IMG/VR virus record: IMGVR_UViG_3300030107_006644
Location: 136,795 to 200,794 of that record
Source: a virus
Strand: one strand, 5' to 3'
Length of the DNA: 64,000 bases
The position numbers and the translations under genes are program-made. Positions 48,201 to 56,795 of this stretch are shown piece after piece. Every line of letters starts with the position of its first letter. The first letter of the stretch is position 1. The notes under the pieces are model-generated. The model made no database searches, was not told the DNA's origin, and saw only the letters and a program-made list of their open reading frames with translations.

Positions 48201-51078
48201 ATACGGCGCCGGTGCCGGTGCGGCCGGTAGTTTGGGAATGGGCGCGCTGGGTGTCGGTGGACATTTTGGAAGAAGCCTGATGGACGACGGGCCCGGGCTC
48301 AATCAACTGTTTGGTATCGGAAGCGGTGTAAATTGGTTAGGAGATCAGTTAGACCCGGGCAGATCGGGCTGGGGAAGAGAAGGTTGGACAAGCGATGCTA
48401 ATTTTGGCCAACCACAGCCTAAATATGAGCGCGATGAAAGCGGTGAATTTGTCAGAGATGAAAGAGGTCGACGAGTAATTGCGCGGGACGAAAACGGACT
48501 ACCACAATATGAAACAAACGAAGACGGAAGTTTAGTTTATGCGCATGATCAGTATCGTTCACTTTTAAGCCAGCCGGTGGGCAACTTGGCCGGGCTTGGA
48601 GATACAGAATATCAGCCATGGGAAAGTCCGTATGAGGCAAGGTGGGCAAGAGAAGCAGATCTTGGCGGAATGGCTGCAGCTTTTAATGCTGAAGATATAC
48701 AACAAGCGGAGATGGCAACAGGTTTGCGCGCTGCTGATGCCCAAGTTCAATCATTGGAGACACAACTTCTTGGAATGGCAATGGAAAATGTGGCGGACGC
48801 GCCGGCAGATCTTGTTAATCCTGATGCTGCCATGGCATTTGCAAGCGACATGGGAGTTGACAACGCTGAAGCTGTCTCGGATCAAGCCCAAGAATATGTA
48901 GAGCGAATTGAACGTCTTAAGCAAAACTATGGATTAACTAATGCTAGCGAAGCTGATGTTGGGCGTGTGTCCGAAGAACAAATGGCCATACTTCAGCAAA
49001 ATCCGCAAAGTTTAGCAGAGTTTGAATCTGGAATGTCAGAATTAAGTGCCGGGTGGAATCAGGAAGTGACCGCACTGCTTGGACCTCAAGCAGGAAGAGA
49101 GGCCGGCGGCCAATATGCTTTTGACTTTGGAGTTACCGGTACGGGTGGAAACCAATATAGAACACCAAATATGTCTCCGGCTGCAATAGAAGATTTACTT
49201 ATGAACATTTCGTCTAACAGGGTGTCAAATGGAAACTATACAATACCTTCGGGAATTCCATTGCCAACATTGGAAGTTACCAATGAAAATGGTGAAACAG
49301 TGGAAGTTACTGCACATTCAGACCCACATCGATGGTGGAACGCTCTTCATCAAATGCAGCAAGAGAGATTTAACAGTAATTTAGATCAGGCAATTGCAGG
49401 AGACCTCGATGAAATAATTGGCGAACGTTCTGCAGCCGGTAGTTTGGCTCGATTTATCACCGGCCAAGATGGCTTCCTAATGACTCAGGGTTCCGAGGCG
49501 CCAGTTGAAGCTGGATTGGAACAGGGCGAACGCGTTGGCCGGCGAGAGATGCTAGAAACCTATTATAATACAAGAGTCGAAGAGCATGTTGCACAGATTA
49601 CAGAAAACCGGGTTCAACAGATGGTACAATACGGTAACATGAGTGAAGACGAAGCTCAGCTACAACTTCGTGGTATGCGGGATGAGATCGTAAGAGAAGC
49701 AACTGGATATGCTATAGATGATGTAACATTAAAAAGAATTCTTACTCCTATTCCTCCGAGTAGTCAAGACGGCACTTGGAACCCTCTAGCTGGAATAGGA
49801 CAGTTTGGGTTAGGTTCTGACAATCCCGATTCGGCTGGGCCTGAAGCTGAAGCATTTAACGCCGATATGACTGTCATAGCTATGCTAAGCATGCCTTCTC
49901 ATAGAGACGCAATTCTGTCCCACGAAGATGGTCTTGGAAAAGTTGCACAACTAGCGTGGGATTACGGATTTGCTAAAAACAATCCACAATTTATAGAACA
50001 GATTTTGCCCGGACCACAATATGCACAACTGAGAAGAACAATTTCCATGGCAGCATATAGAAAGTCGCAAACTCTTCTTGCGTGGGATACTGCCGGTGAG
50101 GCGACAAATCCGAGAACGGGAGAAAGGTTGGGTAACATCGATGTTCTTTCAGAAGAATCACAGCAAGCTTTTAGCCGACTCAGGAATATTAACTGGGGAC
50201 ACTTTGGCTTAGTAGAGGGCTCTGATGGTTCGGCGAATCTGGGCGCATGGAGAGATTACGCTGGAAACGGACATGATCTTGACCGGCTTGGTCCGGTCGG
50301 GAACGCCACAGCAACAAATCCTGATGGCGAATTAACCGTTAACGCACAAGAAATGGTTGCACTGAATGAAGAGTTTAGCGATCTCAGCGATCTAGACCGA
50401 CGAACGCCGTTGTATTCTGCTGCCTACAATGCTTTGCCGGAAGAAACACAAGACAGAATATACCAATATAGCGTAACTAGATCAGATATAATAGGTCGAC
50501 AATATAAAAGGCGTGGAGAACTCCTGCAGGACGAAGGGCATGCGATCCCAAGAGCAAGACAAATGGCTGGAGCATATTACGTAGCTAGTTCCGGAGATCC
50601 GGTCTTAGATCAATTAAGAGGCGTAGGGTTCCCATCAGCAGCTATTGCAAATCAGGTTGCATTAAGACTTGTAGGCGGACAACCATTGCAGGACATTCAA
50701 CTAGCTATAAACCCGGATGGGCGAGCCGCTGCAGCGATTGAGGCAGGGCGAGGAGATTTGAATGGCCCCATATGGGTAGCAGGGGAAACGCTAGACGAAG
50801 CCCGACAAAGTGGACAAACATTGCTGTGGGCCCCTAATCTTGAAAACTCAGCTGGAATGGGCGGTGCACTACCGCAAGGCGCAACAATCAGATTCGGCAG
50901 CAACCAGACGGGAGGCGAAACTACGCAAGCTATAGAAGTTCCGCAGGCGCCCGGGGCTGGAGCTAGCGCTGAAGATCAGGCCGAATATCGTCGACAATTG
51001 CAAGATGCAGCGCGACAACAGGTGGGCGCACAGGGAGCCCCTAGACGCAGGGGTCGAGTTGTTGTACCGGCGAGATAA
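45262..51078 (+). CDS. Giant virion polyprotein with N-terminal metallopeptidase
   Basis: 1938 aa. Residues 1-130 form a zincin domain: HELVHH (His84-Glu85-x-x-His88) with Glu in MREMERQAYE as third ligand; I recall this domain in marine T4-like phages. Residues about 143-168 (DLKESIRQELRKRM ... ILEE) and 401-445 (NKKLSIREELRLRSLIAEAT) are basic helices ending (L/I)xE. The remainder is acidic, Gly-rich and repetitive, including short DExG repeats near 1055-1095. It has no tail-protein signature that I know. Likely internal head protein and peptidase in one chain, cut during maturation. Confidence 0.75.
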   Translation: MRKPKIINNTEADHSSLIELANHFFPFAQKQMGFSEPVTIVLISDEENGADHLGKTGYYNPSDNNIGLYTDSRHPKDILRSLAHELVHHTQNGKGMFNLDIDLEPGYAQNDEHMREMERQAYELGNMCFRDWEDNNKEEIRKWDLKESIRQELRKRMSGTPEILEEGPRWDKFKGAMGSAGKGVWGGVKAAPGATWRGIKHSWTGDPVAMSAKPARGPKGEYIPRGGPGKEKKQFFTEEEQTTSEFPSPFQQKITEKSDAEAWAKWIMDFQEPALIKKAFYTVIYDEILGNDGEPVKFKMNKKLEIAQHYTAMFYGPDGPGHEEAPPAESPVETAADTADADAEESPATAEVEDDSSIYDVSRVMTPGTDYEDPIETGYGTSVDDPTAGGLGGEWREHKEMNSMNKKLSIREELRLRSLIAEATQRVMQKQRLLRENSQEEFGTSDVTVDEPSAHGGLEDRGEWTNPVTDVTHENTRDDAAADLQFDTSTAFGTSYTQGAGGAPVGSWLTNPAMRHPTASWTGRQEKIARTLAGETVTNRDGSVFEIGRGDQRFVDRLQSGDLMGTDLGMVRRGERINPNAWREALLEAGDVGRALYEQHDAEGWINEGEIKDFWQPAYEREWLSQYRANNDYHRERFARQEGFQSWNSLQAAGGADLFTVTAEDIDAEMPTRLEWAQHHLGLGDIKSASGAGGLAGDPRFDMRVNPNLTQQQAERNMRMWGYEPEYVDLPDGRRIPMALTREQADEQIAENEWGVTTFLRRNVADPIVQDIAQQGQFAHDAILRPMFGNVQSGEFIPLWAGWGLGDDPINQWGRDDVYGSGRQFGASMPGTYRDPRMQSVYAEYYGPEDAPSEDMIGKMKPMDEWNIPNRGAVIMNSLNMPESWKYAAMYYGGGAAMRGLGALRGMPAAAGGAGASGGGAAGGWLGGSVPKWLGQIPGRTPGLWRAPGAGAVESGLVNLGSRLGPWGTRWGTTLGRWGGYGAGAGAAGSLGMGALGVGGHFGRSLMDDGPGLNQLFGIGSGVNWLGDQLDPGRSGWGREGWTSDANFGQPQPKYERDESGEFVRDERGRRVIARDENGLPQYETNEDGSLVYAHDQYRSLLSQPVGNLAGLGDTEYQPWESPYEARWAREADLGGMAAAFNAEDIQQAEMATGLRAADAQVQSLETQLLGMAMENVADAPADLVNPDAAMAFASDMGVDNAEAVSDQAQEYVERIERLKQNYGLTNASEADVGRVSEEQMAILQQNPQSLAEFESGMSELSAGWNQEVTALLGPQAGREAGGQYAFDFGVTGTGGNQYRTPNMSPAAIEDLLMNISSNRVSNGNYTIPSGIPLPTLEVTNENGETVEVTAHSDPHRWWNALHQMQQERFNSNLDQAIAGDLDEIIGERSAAGSLARFITGQDGFLMTQGSEAPVEAGLEQGERVGRREMLETYYNTRVEEHVAQITENRVQQMVQYGNMSEDEAQLQLRGMRDEIVREATGYAIDDVTLKRILTPIPPSSQDGTWNPLAGIGQFGLGSDNPDSAGPEAEAFNADMTVIAMLSMPSHRDAILSHEDGLGKVAQLAWDYGFAKNNPQFIEQILPGPQYAQLRRTISMAAYRKSQTLLAWDTAGEATNPRTGERLGNIDVLSEESQQAFSRLRNINWGHFGLVEGSDGSANLGAWRDYAGNGHDLDRLGPVGNATATNPDGELTVNAQEMVALNEEFSDLSDLDRRTPLYSAAYNALPEETQDRIYQYSVTRSDIIGRQYKRRGELLQDEGHAIPRARQMAGAYYVASSGDPVLDQLRGVGFPSAAIANQVALRLVGGQPLQDIQLAINPDGRAAAAIEAGRGDLNGPIWVAGETLDEARQSGQTLLWAPNLENSAGMGGALPQGATIRFGSNQTGGETTQAIEVPQAPGAGASAEDQAEYRRQLQDAARQQVGAQGAPRRRGRVVVPAR

Positions 51079-51118
51079 TAAGATGACGAAAGTGGTAGAT
51101 GACATTTACACAATAACA

Positions 51119-51128
51119 CACTATTTAA
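51119..51128 (+). promoter_or_regulatory. Late-promoter-like CTATTTA box
   Basis: CACTATTTAA about 50 nt ahead of ATG 51179. Confidence 0.4.
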
Positions 51129-51178
51129 GATAGCAGAGATTAATAACTCAATTTTTCATTTTTTAAGGAGCAAGACAA

Positions 51179-52036
51179 ATGAGTAAAAAAACAAAATTAA
51201 ACAGAAGGCAGCTTGAAGCTCTTGTCCGGAGCAAGCTGCAGGAAAAACTAAATATACAAGAGGACGTTGGCGATTGGGTCGGAAGGACTGCGAGCGCTGC
51301 GAGCAGAGCTGCCGGCAAAGTGGCCTCGGGAGCGGCGGAAGCAGGAGAAGCAGTCGGTACCGAAGTCGGCAAAACTGTGCAAGGCGTGTTGCCGGCTAAC
51401 GTGGGCGATGTTGCGAGCACCGCCGGGGAAAGGATTGGTGCAGCCGTTGGCAAAGGTGTAGGATCGCTTAAGCGTGAAACCGGAAAGTGGAGCGATGCGA
51501 TTCCTCGAAACCAGTCAATGCAAGAAGCTCAACTTAATGAGTTTTTTGGTGACGTGGCCCAAGGCATGATGGACTACGCCTACGGTACCGGAAGGCACGG
51601 CGGTGGTACGATTCACGGCGAGCCATGGCGAGACGTTGCAGCCCGAATGGCGCGAACTGGTGGCGTGGCATACAAACGAGATGACGCGCAAAATGTTAAA
51701 GGACCTCAGCCAAGCGCAGTTGATAACCTTGGACCACGGGCAGGTGCGCAGTTTATGAGAGAAGCGGTAGCGGACGTGGTGGATCCGCCGGATATGCCTG
51801 AGACAGCAGATCTAGCAGATCTTGACGATGTGGAAGCGTTTGCTGCTGATGAAGTTATGGATGATATTACAGAACAAGCCGCCGGCGATGCAGTGAAAGC
51901 TGCAGCAGCAAATGCTGAAGAAGATGGAGACGAATTGGGATCCATGGGCGATGCAGTTAAAAATGAACACCTGTCCGATAAAGAGTGGTACGACAATCAG
52001 CTTTTCGAGAACCTTAAAAAGAAATGGATAAGATAA
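51179..52036 (+). CDS. Virion-type protein with capsid-tag-like N-terminus
   Basis: 285 aa, AAGGAGCAAGACAA before ATG. N-terminus SKKTKLNRRQLEALVRSKLQ then EKLN contains a basic helix with L-Q-E. Residues 30-110 are Ala/Gly/Val repeats (AASRAAGKVASGAAEAGEAV), perhaps amphipathic. The rest is acidic. Follows the 1938-aa gene; probably an internal head protein. Confidence 0.65.
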   Translation: MSKKTKLNRRQLEALVRSKLQEKLNIQEDVGDWVGRTASAASRAAGKVASGAAEAGEAVGTEVGKTVQGVLPANVGDVASTAGERIGAAVGKGVGSLKRETGKWSDAIPRNQSMQEAQLNEFFGDVAQGMMDYAYGTGRHGGGTIHGEPWRDVAARMARTGGVAYKRDDAQNVKGPQPSAVDNLGPRAGAQFMREAVADVVDPPDMPETADLADLDDVEAFAADEVMDDITEQAAGDAVKAAAANAEEDGDELGSMGDAVKNEHLSDKEWYDNQLFENLKKKWIR

Positions 52037-52051
52037 AGGAATACATAATGT

Positions 52052-52234
52052 ATGAAAACTCGCAAAAAAACAGATTCTCAACATTATGTTATCTGGACTG
52101 ACGAAGACGGCACAAGAAAAGTTGAACCCTTCGATAAGAAGGTTGAGGCGTATGAATTTATGGTCTCAAAACTCTCTATTGGTAACTGGGCATGCTTTCC
52201 TGAAAACGCTAGAATCTTAAGAAACACTATGTAG
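52052..52234 (+). CDS. Small unknown protein
   Basis: 60 aa, AAAGGA upstream. HYVIWTDEDGTRKVEPFDKK and EAYEFMVSKLSIGNWACFP suggest a single alpha-beta unit. Unrecognised. Confidence 0.55.
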   Translation: MKTRKKTDSQHYVIWTDEDGTRKVEPFDKKVEAYEFMVSKLSIGNWACFPENARILRNTM

Positions 52235-52250
52235 TACAGGGCGATACAAG

Positions 52251-53897
52251 ATGAGCGTTACAAACGTAAACAAAATAACAAAAGTAATACTCGGCTCAGC
52301 CGAGGACGAGTGTTTATTAAGCGGCTCGAATTGGTTTGATAGAATACATGTTGGTAGTGGTGCCAATCAAGATGGCTCTTATCCTTCTTTCGTACTTCAC
52401 CCATACAGTGATAACGATGTCTACGTAGCTAGCAAAGATAGTGCTTTAATTGTAAGTGCACGTAATCCTTGTTATAGATATCTGCAAATAGAGATAGCTG
52501 ACTGGCGAGTTGAAGATTGGTATCGGCGAAGAGTTACTGCCGATGACGACTCTTTGGAGAACAATTATGGCTCTTATGATTACTTAGATATTTATATTGG
52601 CCGCCCAGTCGATGACAATGCCTCTTCTTATACGGAAACTTTTTGGGCTCGACTTGGAGGCGCCTCGTATAGTACTTTAGAAGTAGCCGAAGCCGGTAAT
52701 GGCATAAATGATAAATACAGATCTTATCACGAAGGAACCATAAGAACGGTACCCGGCGTTGATAGTAGTAAAAAGTTTGTGATCGATATGGCTCAAGCGT
52801 GGGCGTCAGCAGCTAATCAAACTGATGATTATGGTTATCCAAGATATGCATATTACCCGACAGGTTCGACAGAAGCTACAGAAAACGGAATCGACACAAG
52901 GCCTGTTTATTTGCCAACTGGCTCAATTGCGTATGTAGTCTTTCACTGGCATACTGAAGCTACCGTAACTTCGCACGCAGGAACAATGGGTCGATTCTTC
53001 GAGATTACGTGTTCTTTTCACGAAAAGGTGTCAGAAACGGCTTACATATATGGCACTACCTCTGTATATGCAGAAAATGTATTGCAAAGGCAAAACCCGG
53101 GATTTATGCAATATCCCGCAGTGACGCTAGCCTCCAGTATAATTCCCGGGCTCACATCTAGTATCGAAGGAGATATACCTACCTCAAACCGCACGGGACC
53201 GCCGGCCATATGCTGCCCAGTCGATCAGTGGGATGATATAACTAAAGAAGTACCAACCGGTTTTGCAGCTATTGCTAGAGGTGATAATTGCGATGAGTAT
53301 GGCACGGTGGAGCTAGTGTGGAATGAAGCCACCTCTTCAACTGGATATACTCGCTACAACATTTATATTGACGATGGTACCAGCGGAGTTAATCCGGCCG
53401 ATTCTTCAACGTATGCCTCTGCCTTAACACCCATATGGGGTACTTGTTTCCCGCCTCCAAATAGCGGAAGCGGAAAAGAAGATCATCCAGCCGACGAACC
53501 CGGTGCTGGATGGCCGAGACCGGGGGTTAGTGTCGGCGGCATAGGAAATGTTGGCCAAACTCAATCTGGTTCTAAGTTTTCAATATCACACACAATTACA
53601 GGTGTTGATACATCGCAAACATACAAATATTGGCTTCAAGCAGTAGATGTATGTGGTGCTAGCAGTCTTATTAGCGCTGAAGCTAGTTTTACAACCACCG
53701 ATTTAACCTGTAGTTCTCCATATTATTATGATGAAGATTTTACGATTGACTACTATAAATGTTTACATATGCAATTTAATAGAAAAGGCGCTGTTCCGGG
53801 ACAATATTGTCCTCCAGACCACGTTCCATTTGCTTACGGAACCAAAGGAGTTACAATTCGCTATCCCAAAACTCCTTATAGTGGTAATTTAGGCTAA
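52251..53897 (+). CDS. Structural protein with fibronectin III-like domain
   Basis: 548 aa. The first 320 residues are beta-rich with many Tyr, Asp and Gly (YASYHEGTIRTVPG-like stretches). Residues about 345-480 look like a fibronectin III module (VELVWNEATSSTGYTRYNIY, YKYWLQAVDVCGASSLISAE). Ends in an aromatic Cys-containing tail. Consistent with a decoration, neck or fibre protein. Lies amid virion genes. Confidence 0.68.
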   Translation: MSVTNVNKITKVILGSAEDECLLSGSNWFDRIHVGSGANQDGSYPSFVLHPYSDNDVYVASKDSALIVSARNPCYRYLQIEIADWRVEDWYRRRVTADDDSLENNYGSYDYLDIYIGRPVDDNASSYTETFWARLGGASYSTLEVAEAGNGINDKYRSYHEGTIRTVPGVDSSKKFVIDMAQAWASAANQTDDYGYPRYAYYPTGSTEATENGIDTRPVYLPTGSIAYVVFHWHTEATVTSHAGTMGRFFEITCSFHEKVSETAYIYGTTSVYAENVLQRQNPGFMQYPAVTLASSIIPGLTSSIEGDIPTSNRTGPPAICCPVDQWDDITKEVPTGFAAIARGDNCDEYGTVELVWNEATSSTGYTRYNIYIDDGTSGVNPADSSTYASALTPIWGTCFPPPNSGSGKEDHPADEPGAGWPRPGVSVGGIGNVGQTQSGSKFSISHTITGVDTSQTYKYWLQAVDVCGASSLISAEASFTTTDLTCSSPYYYDEDFTIDYYKCLHMQFNRKGAVPGQYCPPDHVPFAYGTKGVTIRYPKTPYSGNLG

Positions 53898-53933
53898 TAA
53901 AAACTACTTATATTATGACTGTAGGAGAAAAAA

Positions 53934-54194
53934 ATGAATTACAGCGATTTAAACAAAGTTACTAGAAAATTTCTTATTGGAGAAAATTCCAAGCCCGGAA
54001 TACACAGCTACATTCAAGCTTTGAGCGAAACCTTGTCAAAATTCAAGCCCAAAAGCATGCTTGAAAGTCGACGATTAGAAATTGCAAATAGTCAACTAAA
54101 AGAAATTAGACGATCTGTTCGAAAGCTTGAAGAGCAAGTGAACGTGTTGCAAGAGCAACTTAAAGTTCTAGAAGAGGGAACAGATAATAAATGA
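53934..54194 (+). CDS. Coiled-coil protein
   Basis: 86 aa, GTAGGAGAAAA before ATG. C-terminal half is one coiled coil (RRSVRKLEEQVNVLQEQLKV). ATGA overlap with the next gene suggests joint translation with the ligase fusion. Confidence 0.65.
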   Translation: MNYSDLNKVTRKFLIGENSKPGIHSYIQALSETLSKFKPKSMLESRRLEIANSQLKEIRRSVRKLEEQVNVLQEQLKVLEEGTDNK

Positions 54195-56770
54195 GCAAAT
54201 TAAAGCTTTTACTCGAAGGTGGCGTTGCTGGTCACTTGGCCCATCTATATGACAATCCTGATCTGACTTTTAACGAAGTAAAATCAATTTTGCGCTCTGC
54301 TTCAAATGGCGAGCTTGTCGGCACAGAAAAGACGGATGGATACAACATTTATCTAAGTGCTCGACAGGGTGTTGCATTGTACGCTAGAAACAAAGGAGAT
54401 ATGGTTGCTGGTGGCCGAACGTTGCAGGACTTAAACATGCGACAGTTCGCGGGAGGCCAACAAGTTAAAGATGTATATGTAAAATCTTTCTCAGCATTTC
54501 AAAGAATGGTTAGCAGTTTAGAGCCTAGAGAACAAGCTTTTGTTTTTGGCGCTAATGGTGAGATATTTTACAATACAGAGATTCAGGGCCCGGGCGCATC
54601 TAATGTAGTTAATTATGACGCTAATATTTTATCGATTCACCGAAGTGGTCACAAGGTCTATGATGCTAAAACAAATAAAGTAGTTGCCATCCCAAAGCCA
54701 AGTGATGCTAATTATGCAGATTTTGCACGTCGATTTCCCAATATCAATATTGAGCGAAGTTCGCATTATCTTGATTCGGTCTTAGATCAGTTTGAAGAGG
54801 CCGGACAAGACACAGATTTCACAGTACGTAGGACGGCCATATTACAGCTTCAGGCTCTTTCTGACGATTCGGCATATCAAGAAGCTATTGAAAAGATGAA
54901 TACTGCCGGCTTTGGCGGAAATATGACTGTCGGAGATTATATAGAAGATAGACTTAAGCATTTATTAGGACAAGATTTGTCCTTTTTCCCCACACAGACC
55001 CAGCAAGACATTATTGATAAAATTCTTAGCAAAGATGGCGCCAAAAATCTACGACAAATTTACAAAGGACTGCCAACCGATCAGGTTGAGGCAATTAGAG
55101 CCTTAGTTTCAAATGGTGGAAAGTTTATTTCAAAAGCCGTCTCGCCGTTGGAAAACGCAATTCACGATTTCGCAGTAGAGATGCTTAGAGGGCTGGAAAG
55201 TGCTTATATTCTCGACAACCAAGCCGAATTGGAAAGACTGAGACGTGAAGTTCGAACTGCAATTGATCAAATTTCTCAATATGGCGGCCCGGGAGCAACG
55301 GAAGCTCATGACATATTAAAGAAGCAATTACAAAAGCTTAAATCACATAGCAACATTAATTCTGTTGTTGAAGGGTTCGTGTTTGAATACAACGGGCAGA
55401 ACTATAAATTTACCGGCAACTTTGCGCCCATAAATCAATTACTAGGCCTGTTTAAGTATGGGCGAGGTACTGCCCCTCCCATCATGGCGCAAGGCAGTCA
55501 GCACCTCTCTGAGGCTGTGCAACACACCAACCAACAACAGGCTATGACCTTCACATCTGCGGGTGCTGGGCAAATGCCTCAATCAATTGCTGTGATTCCC
55601 GGCGGATTCAAGCCTCCTCACAGAGGCCATGTTGCAATGGCTAAGCATTTTAACAGTTTAGCTGAAGTTACTCTGATTATTATGGGCCATGGTGCCAAAA
55701 CCAACAAAAGAACCATCGCTGGTCAAGAAGTTTCGTTTGATGTCTCCAAAAATCTCTGGTCTCTGATGGGAGATGCAGTGGGTCTTGATGCGTATATAGT
55801 GGAGGCTCCACCCGGATCGAATCCGATGAAGATTGCGTATGAGGTTTTAGAATCTGCTCAGCCGGGTCAAACAATTTACATGGGTGCGGGAGCAAAAGAT
55901 GCAGAGAGGTTTAGAGGGCAAGCAGAAGCATATGCTCCAGAAGGCGTCAATTTAGAGGTGGAGCCGTTTCCAGATATTAGACATTCATCTCAATATATGC
56001 AATTATTAGAAGCAAATCCAGAAATTGCTCAAAATATGCCAAGTATAAAGAATGCCAAAAAGAGGCCAGAAGAGTTGCATGCTTCTGATTTGAGATATGT
56101 TGCAGAGCAGGCTATGCAGAATCCGATAGCCGTAGAGATGTTCAAAGACTTTCTACCTCAAGGAGTCGATGCAGGACAAGTTTTACAATCATTGGGCGTA
56201 ACGGGTGCACAAGCTCAACCTGAAGAGATGGCAGAAATGCTTTTTAGAATAGTCGAAGAAACGCTACTGGAACAACCACAACAGCAAGGACCTCCACCGC
56301 CCGATTGGGAGTCGCTAGTTAAAGCTGCGGGGGAAACTACTGGGGCGCCTGTTCAGCAAATCACAATGACGTTGCAAGATATGGCTGGCGCTGTTGGACA
56401 AAGCGCGGAAGATATTGGCGCTGGACTGGATGCACTTGGGGGAGTTGCAGACGCATTAGGAAACCCAGAGGGCCCAGTACAAGGTCCTCTATCACAAATC
56501 CCCTCTAGTCTTGAGGGAGTTATTGGCGATTTTGCCAAAAGTCACGATAAACAAGTTCAAAAACACAACAGCAACATGCAAACTCAGCAGTTTCTTGATC
56601 AGAAAAAGCAAGATTCTGCAGCTATAGCAGAAATTTCCGCTGCTGGTGGTGGAGCGGTTGCTGGCTTTGCTGCTAAAGCTGAAGATGATGAAGATCAAGA
56701 GCCGACTATATTTCGCGAGGAAATGATAGAAGAAGTTTTGAATTATTTATTACAAAGACGCATAAACTAA
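54191..56770 (+). CDS. Fusion of ligase-like nucleotidyltransferase and HxGH nucleotidyltransferase
   Basis: 859 aa. Begins MSKLKLLLEGG, a tag-like start. Residues 40-410 resemble a covalent nucleic-acid ligase: motif I Lys47-Thr-Asp-Gly50 (TEKTDGYNIY), GEIFYNTEIQG as motif III, EGFVFE (from Glu394) as motif IV, and YKFTG as motif V lysine. Residues about 465-620 are a cytidylyl/adenylyltransferase with PHRGH (His477-His480) and RHSSQYM near 600. The C-terminus is Gln/Gly-rich and helical. The pair may repair or cap RNA/NAD ends; nick sealing is equally possible. Confidence 0.72.
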   Translation: MSKLKLLLEGGVAGHLAHLYDNPDLTFNEVKSILRSASNGELVGTEKTDGYNIYLSARQGVALYARNKGDMVAGGRTLQDLNMRQFAGGQQVKDVYVKSFSAFQRMVSSLEPREQAFVFGANGEIFYNTEIQGPGASNVVNYDANILSIHRSGHKVYDAKTNKVVAIPKPSDANYADFARRFPNINIERSSHYLDSVLDQFEEAGQDTDFTVRRTAILQLQALSDDSAYQEAIEKMNTAGFGGNMTVGDYIEDRLKHLLGQDLSFFPTQTQQDIIDKILSKDGAKNLRQIYKGLPTDQVEAIRALVSNGGKFISKAVSPLENAIHDFAVEMLRGLESAYILDNQAELERLRREVRTAIDQISQYGGPGATEAHDILKKQLQKLKSHSNINSVVEGFVFEYNGQNYKFTGNFAPINQLLGLFKYGRGTAPPIMAQGSQHLSEAVQHTNQQQAMTFTSAGAGQMPQSIAVIPGGFKPPHRGHVAMAKHFNSLAEVTLIIMGHGAKTNKRTIAGQEVSFDVSKNLWSLMGDAVGLDAYIVEAPPGSNPMKIAYEVLESAQPGQTIYMGAGAKDAERFRGQAEAYAPEGVNLEVEPFPDIRHSSQYMQLLEANPEIAQNMPSIKNAKKRPEELHASDLRYVAEQAMQNPIAVEMFKDFLPQGVDAGQVLQSLGVTGAQAQPEEMAEMLFRIVEETLLEQPQQQGPPPPDWESLVKAAGETTGAPVQQITMTLQDMAGAVGQSAEDIGAGLDALGGVADALGNPEGPVQGPLSQIPSSLEGVIGDFAKSHDKQVQKHNSNMQTQQFLDQKKQDSAAIAEISAAGGGAVAGFAAKAEDDEDQEPTIFREEMIEEVLNYLLQRRIN

Positions 56771-56777
56771 CTATTTA
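56768..56777 (+). promoter_or_regulatory. Late-promoter-like CTATTTA box
   Basis: TAACTATTTA at 56768-56777, 18 nt ahead of ATG 56796; AAGGAAC provides a ribosome site. Confidence 0.45.
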
Positions 56778-56795
56778 TTATAAGGAACATTCACA

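Noticed and set aside
8850-56780. T4-type late promoter TATAAATA
   Set aside because: The sequence was not seen before the virion genes; a different box (CTATTTA) is found instead.
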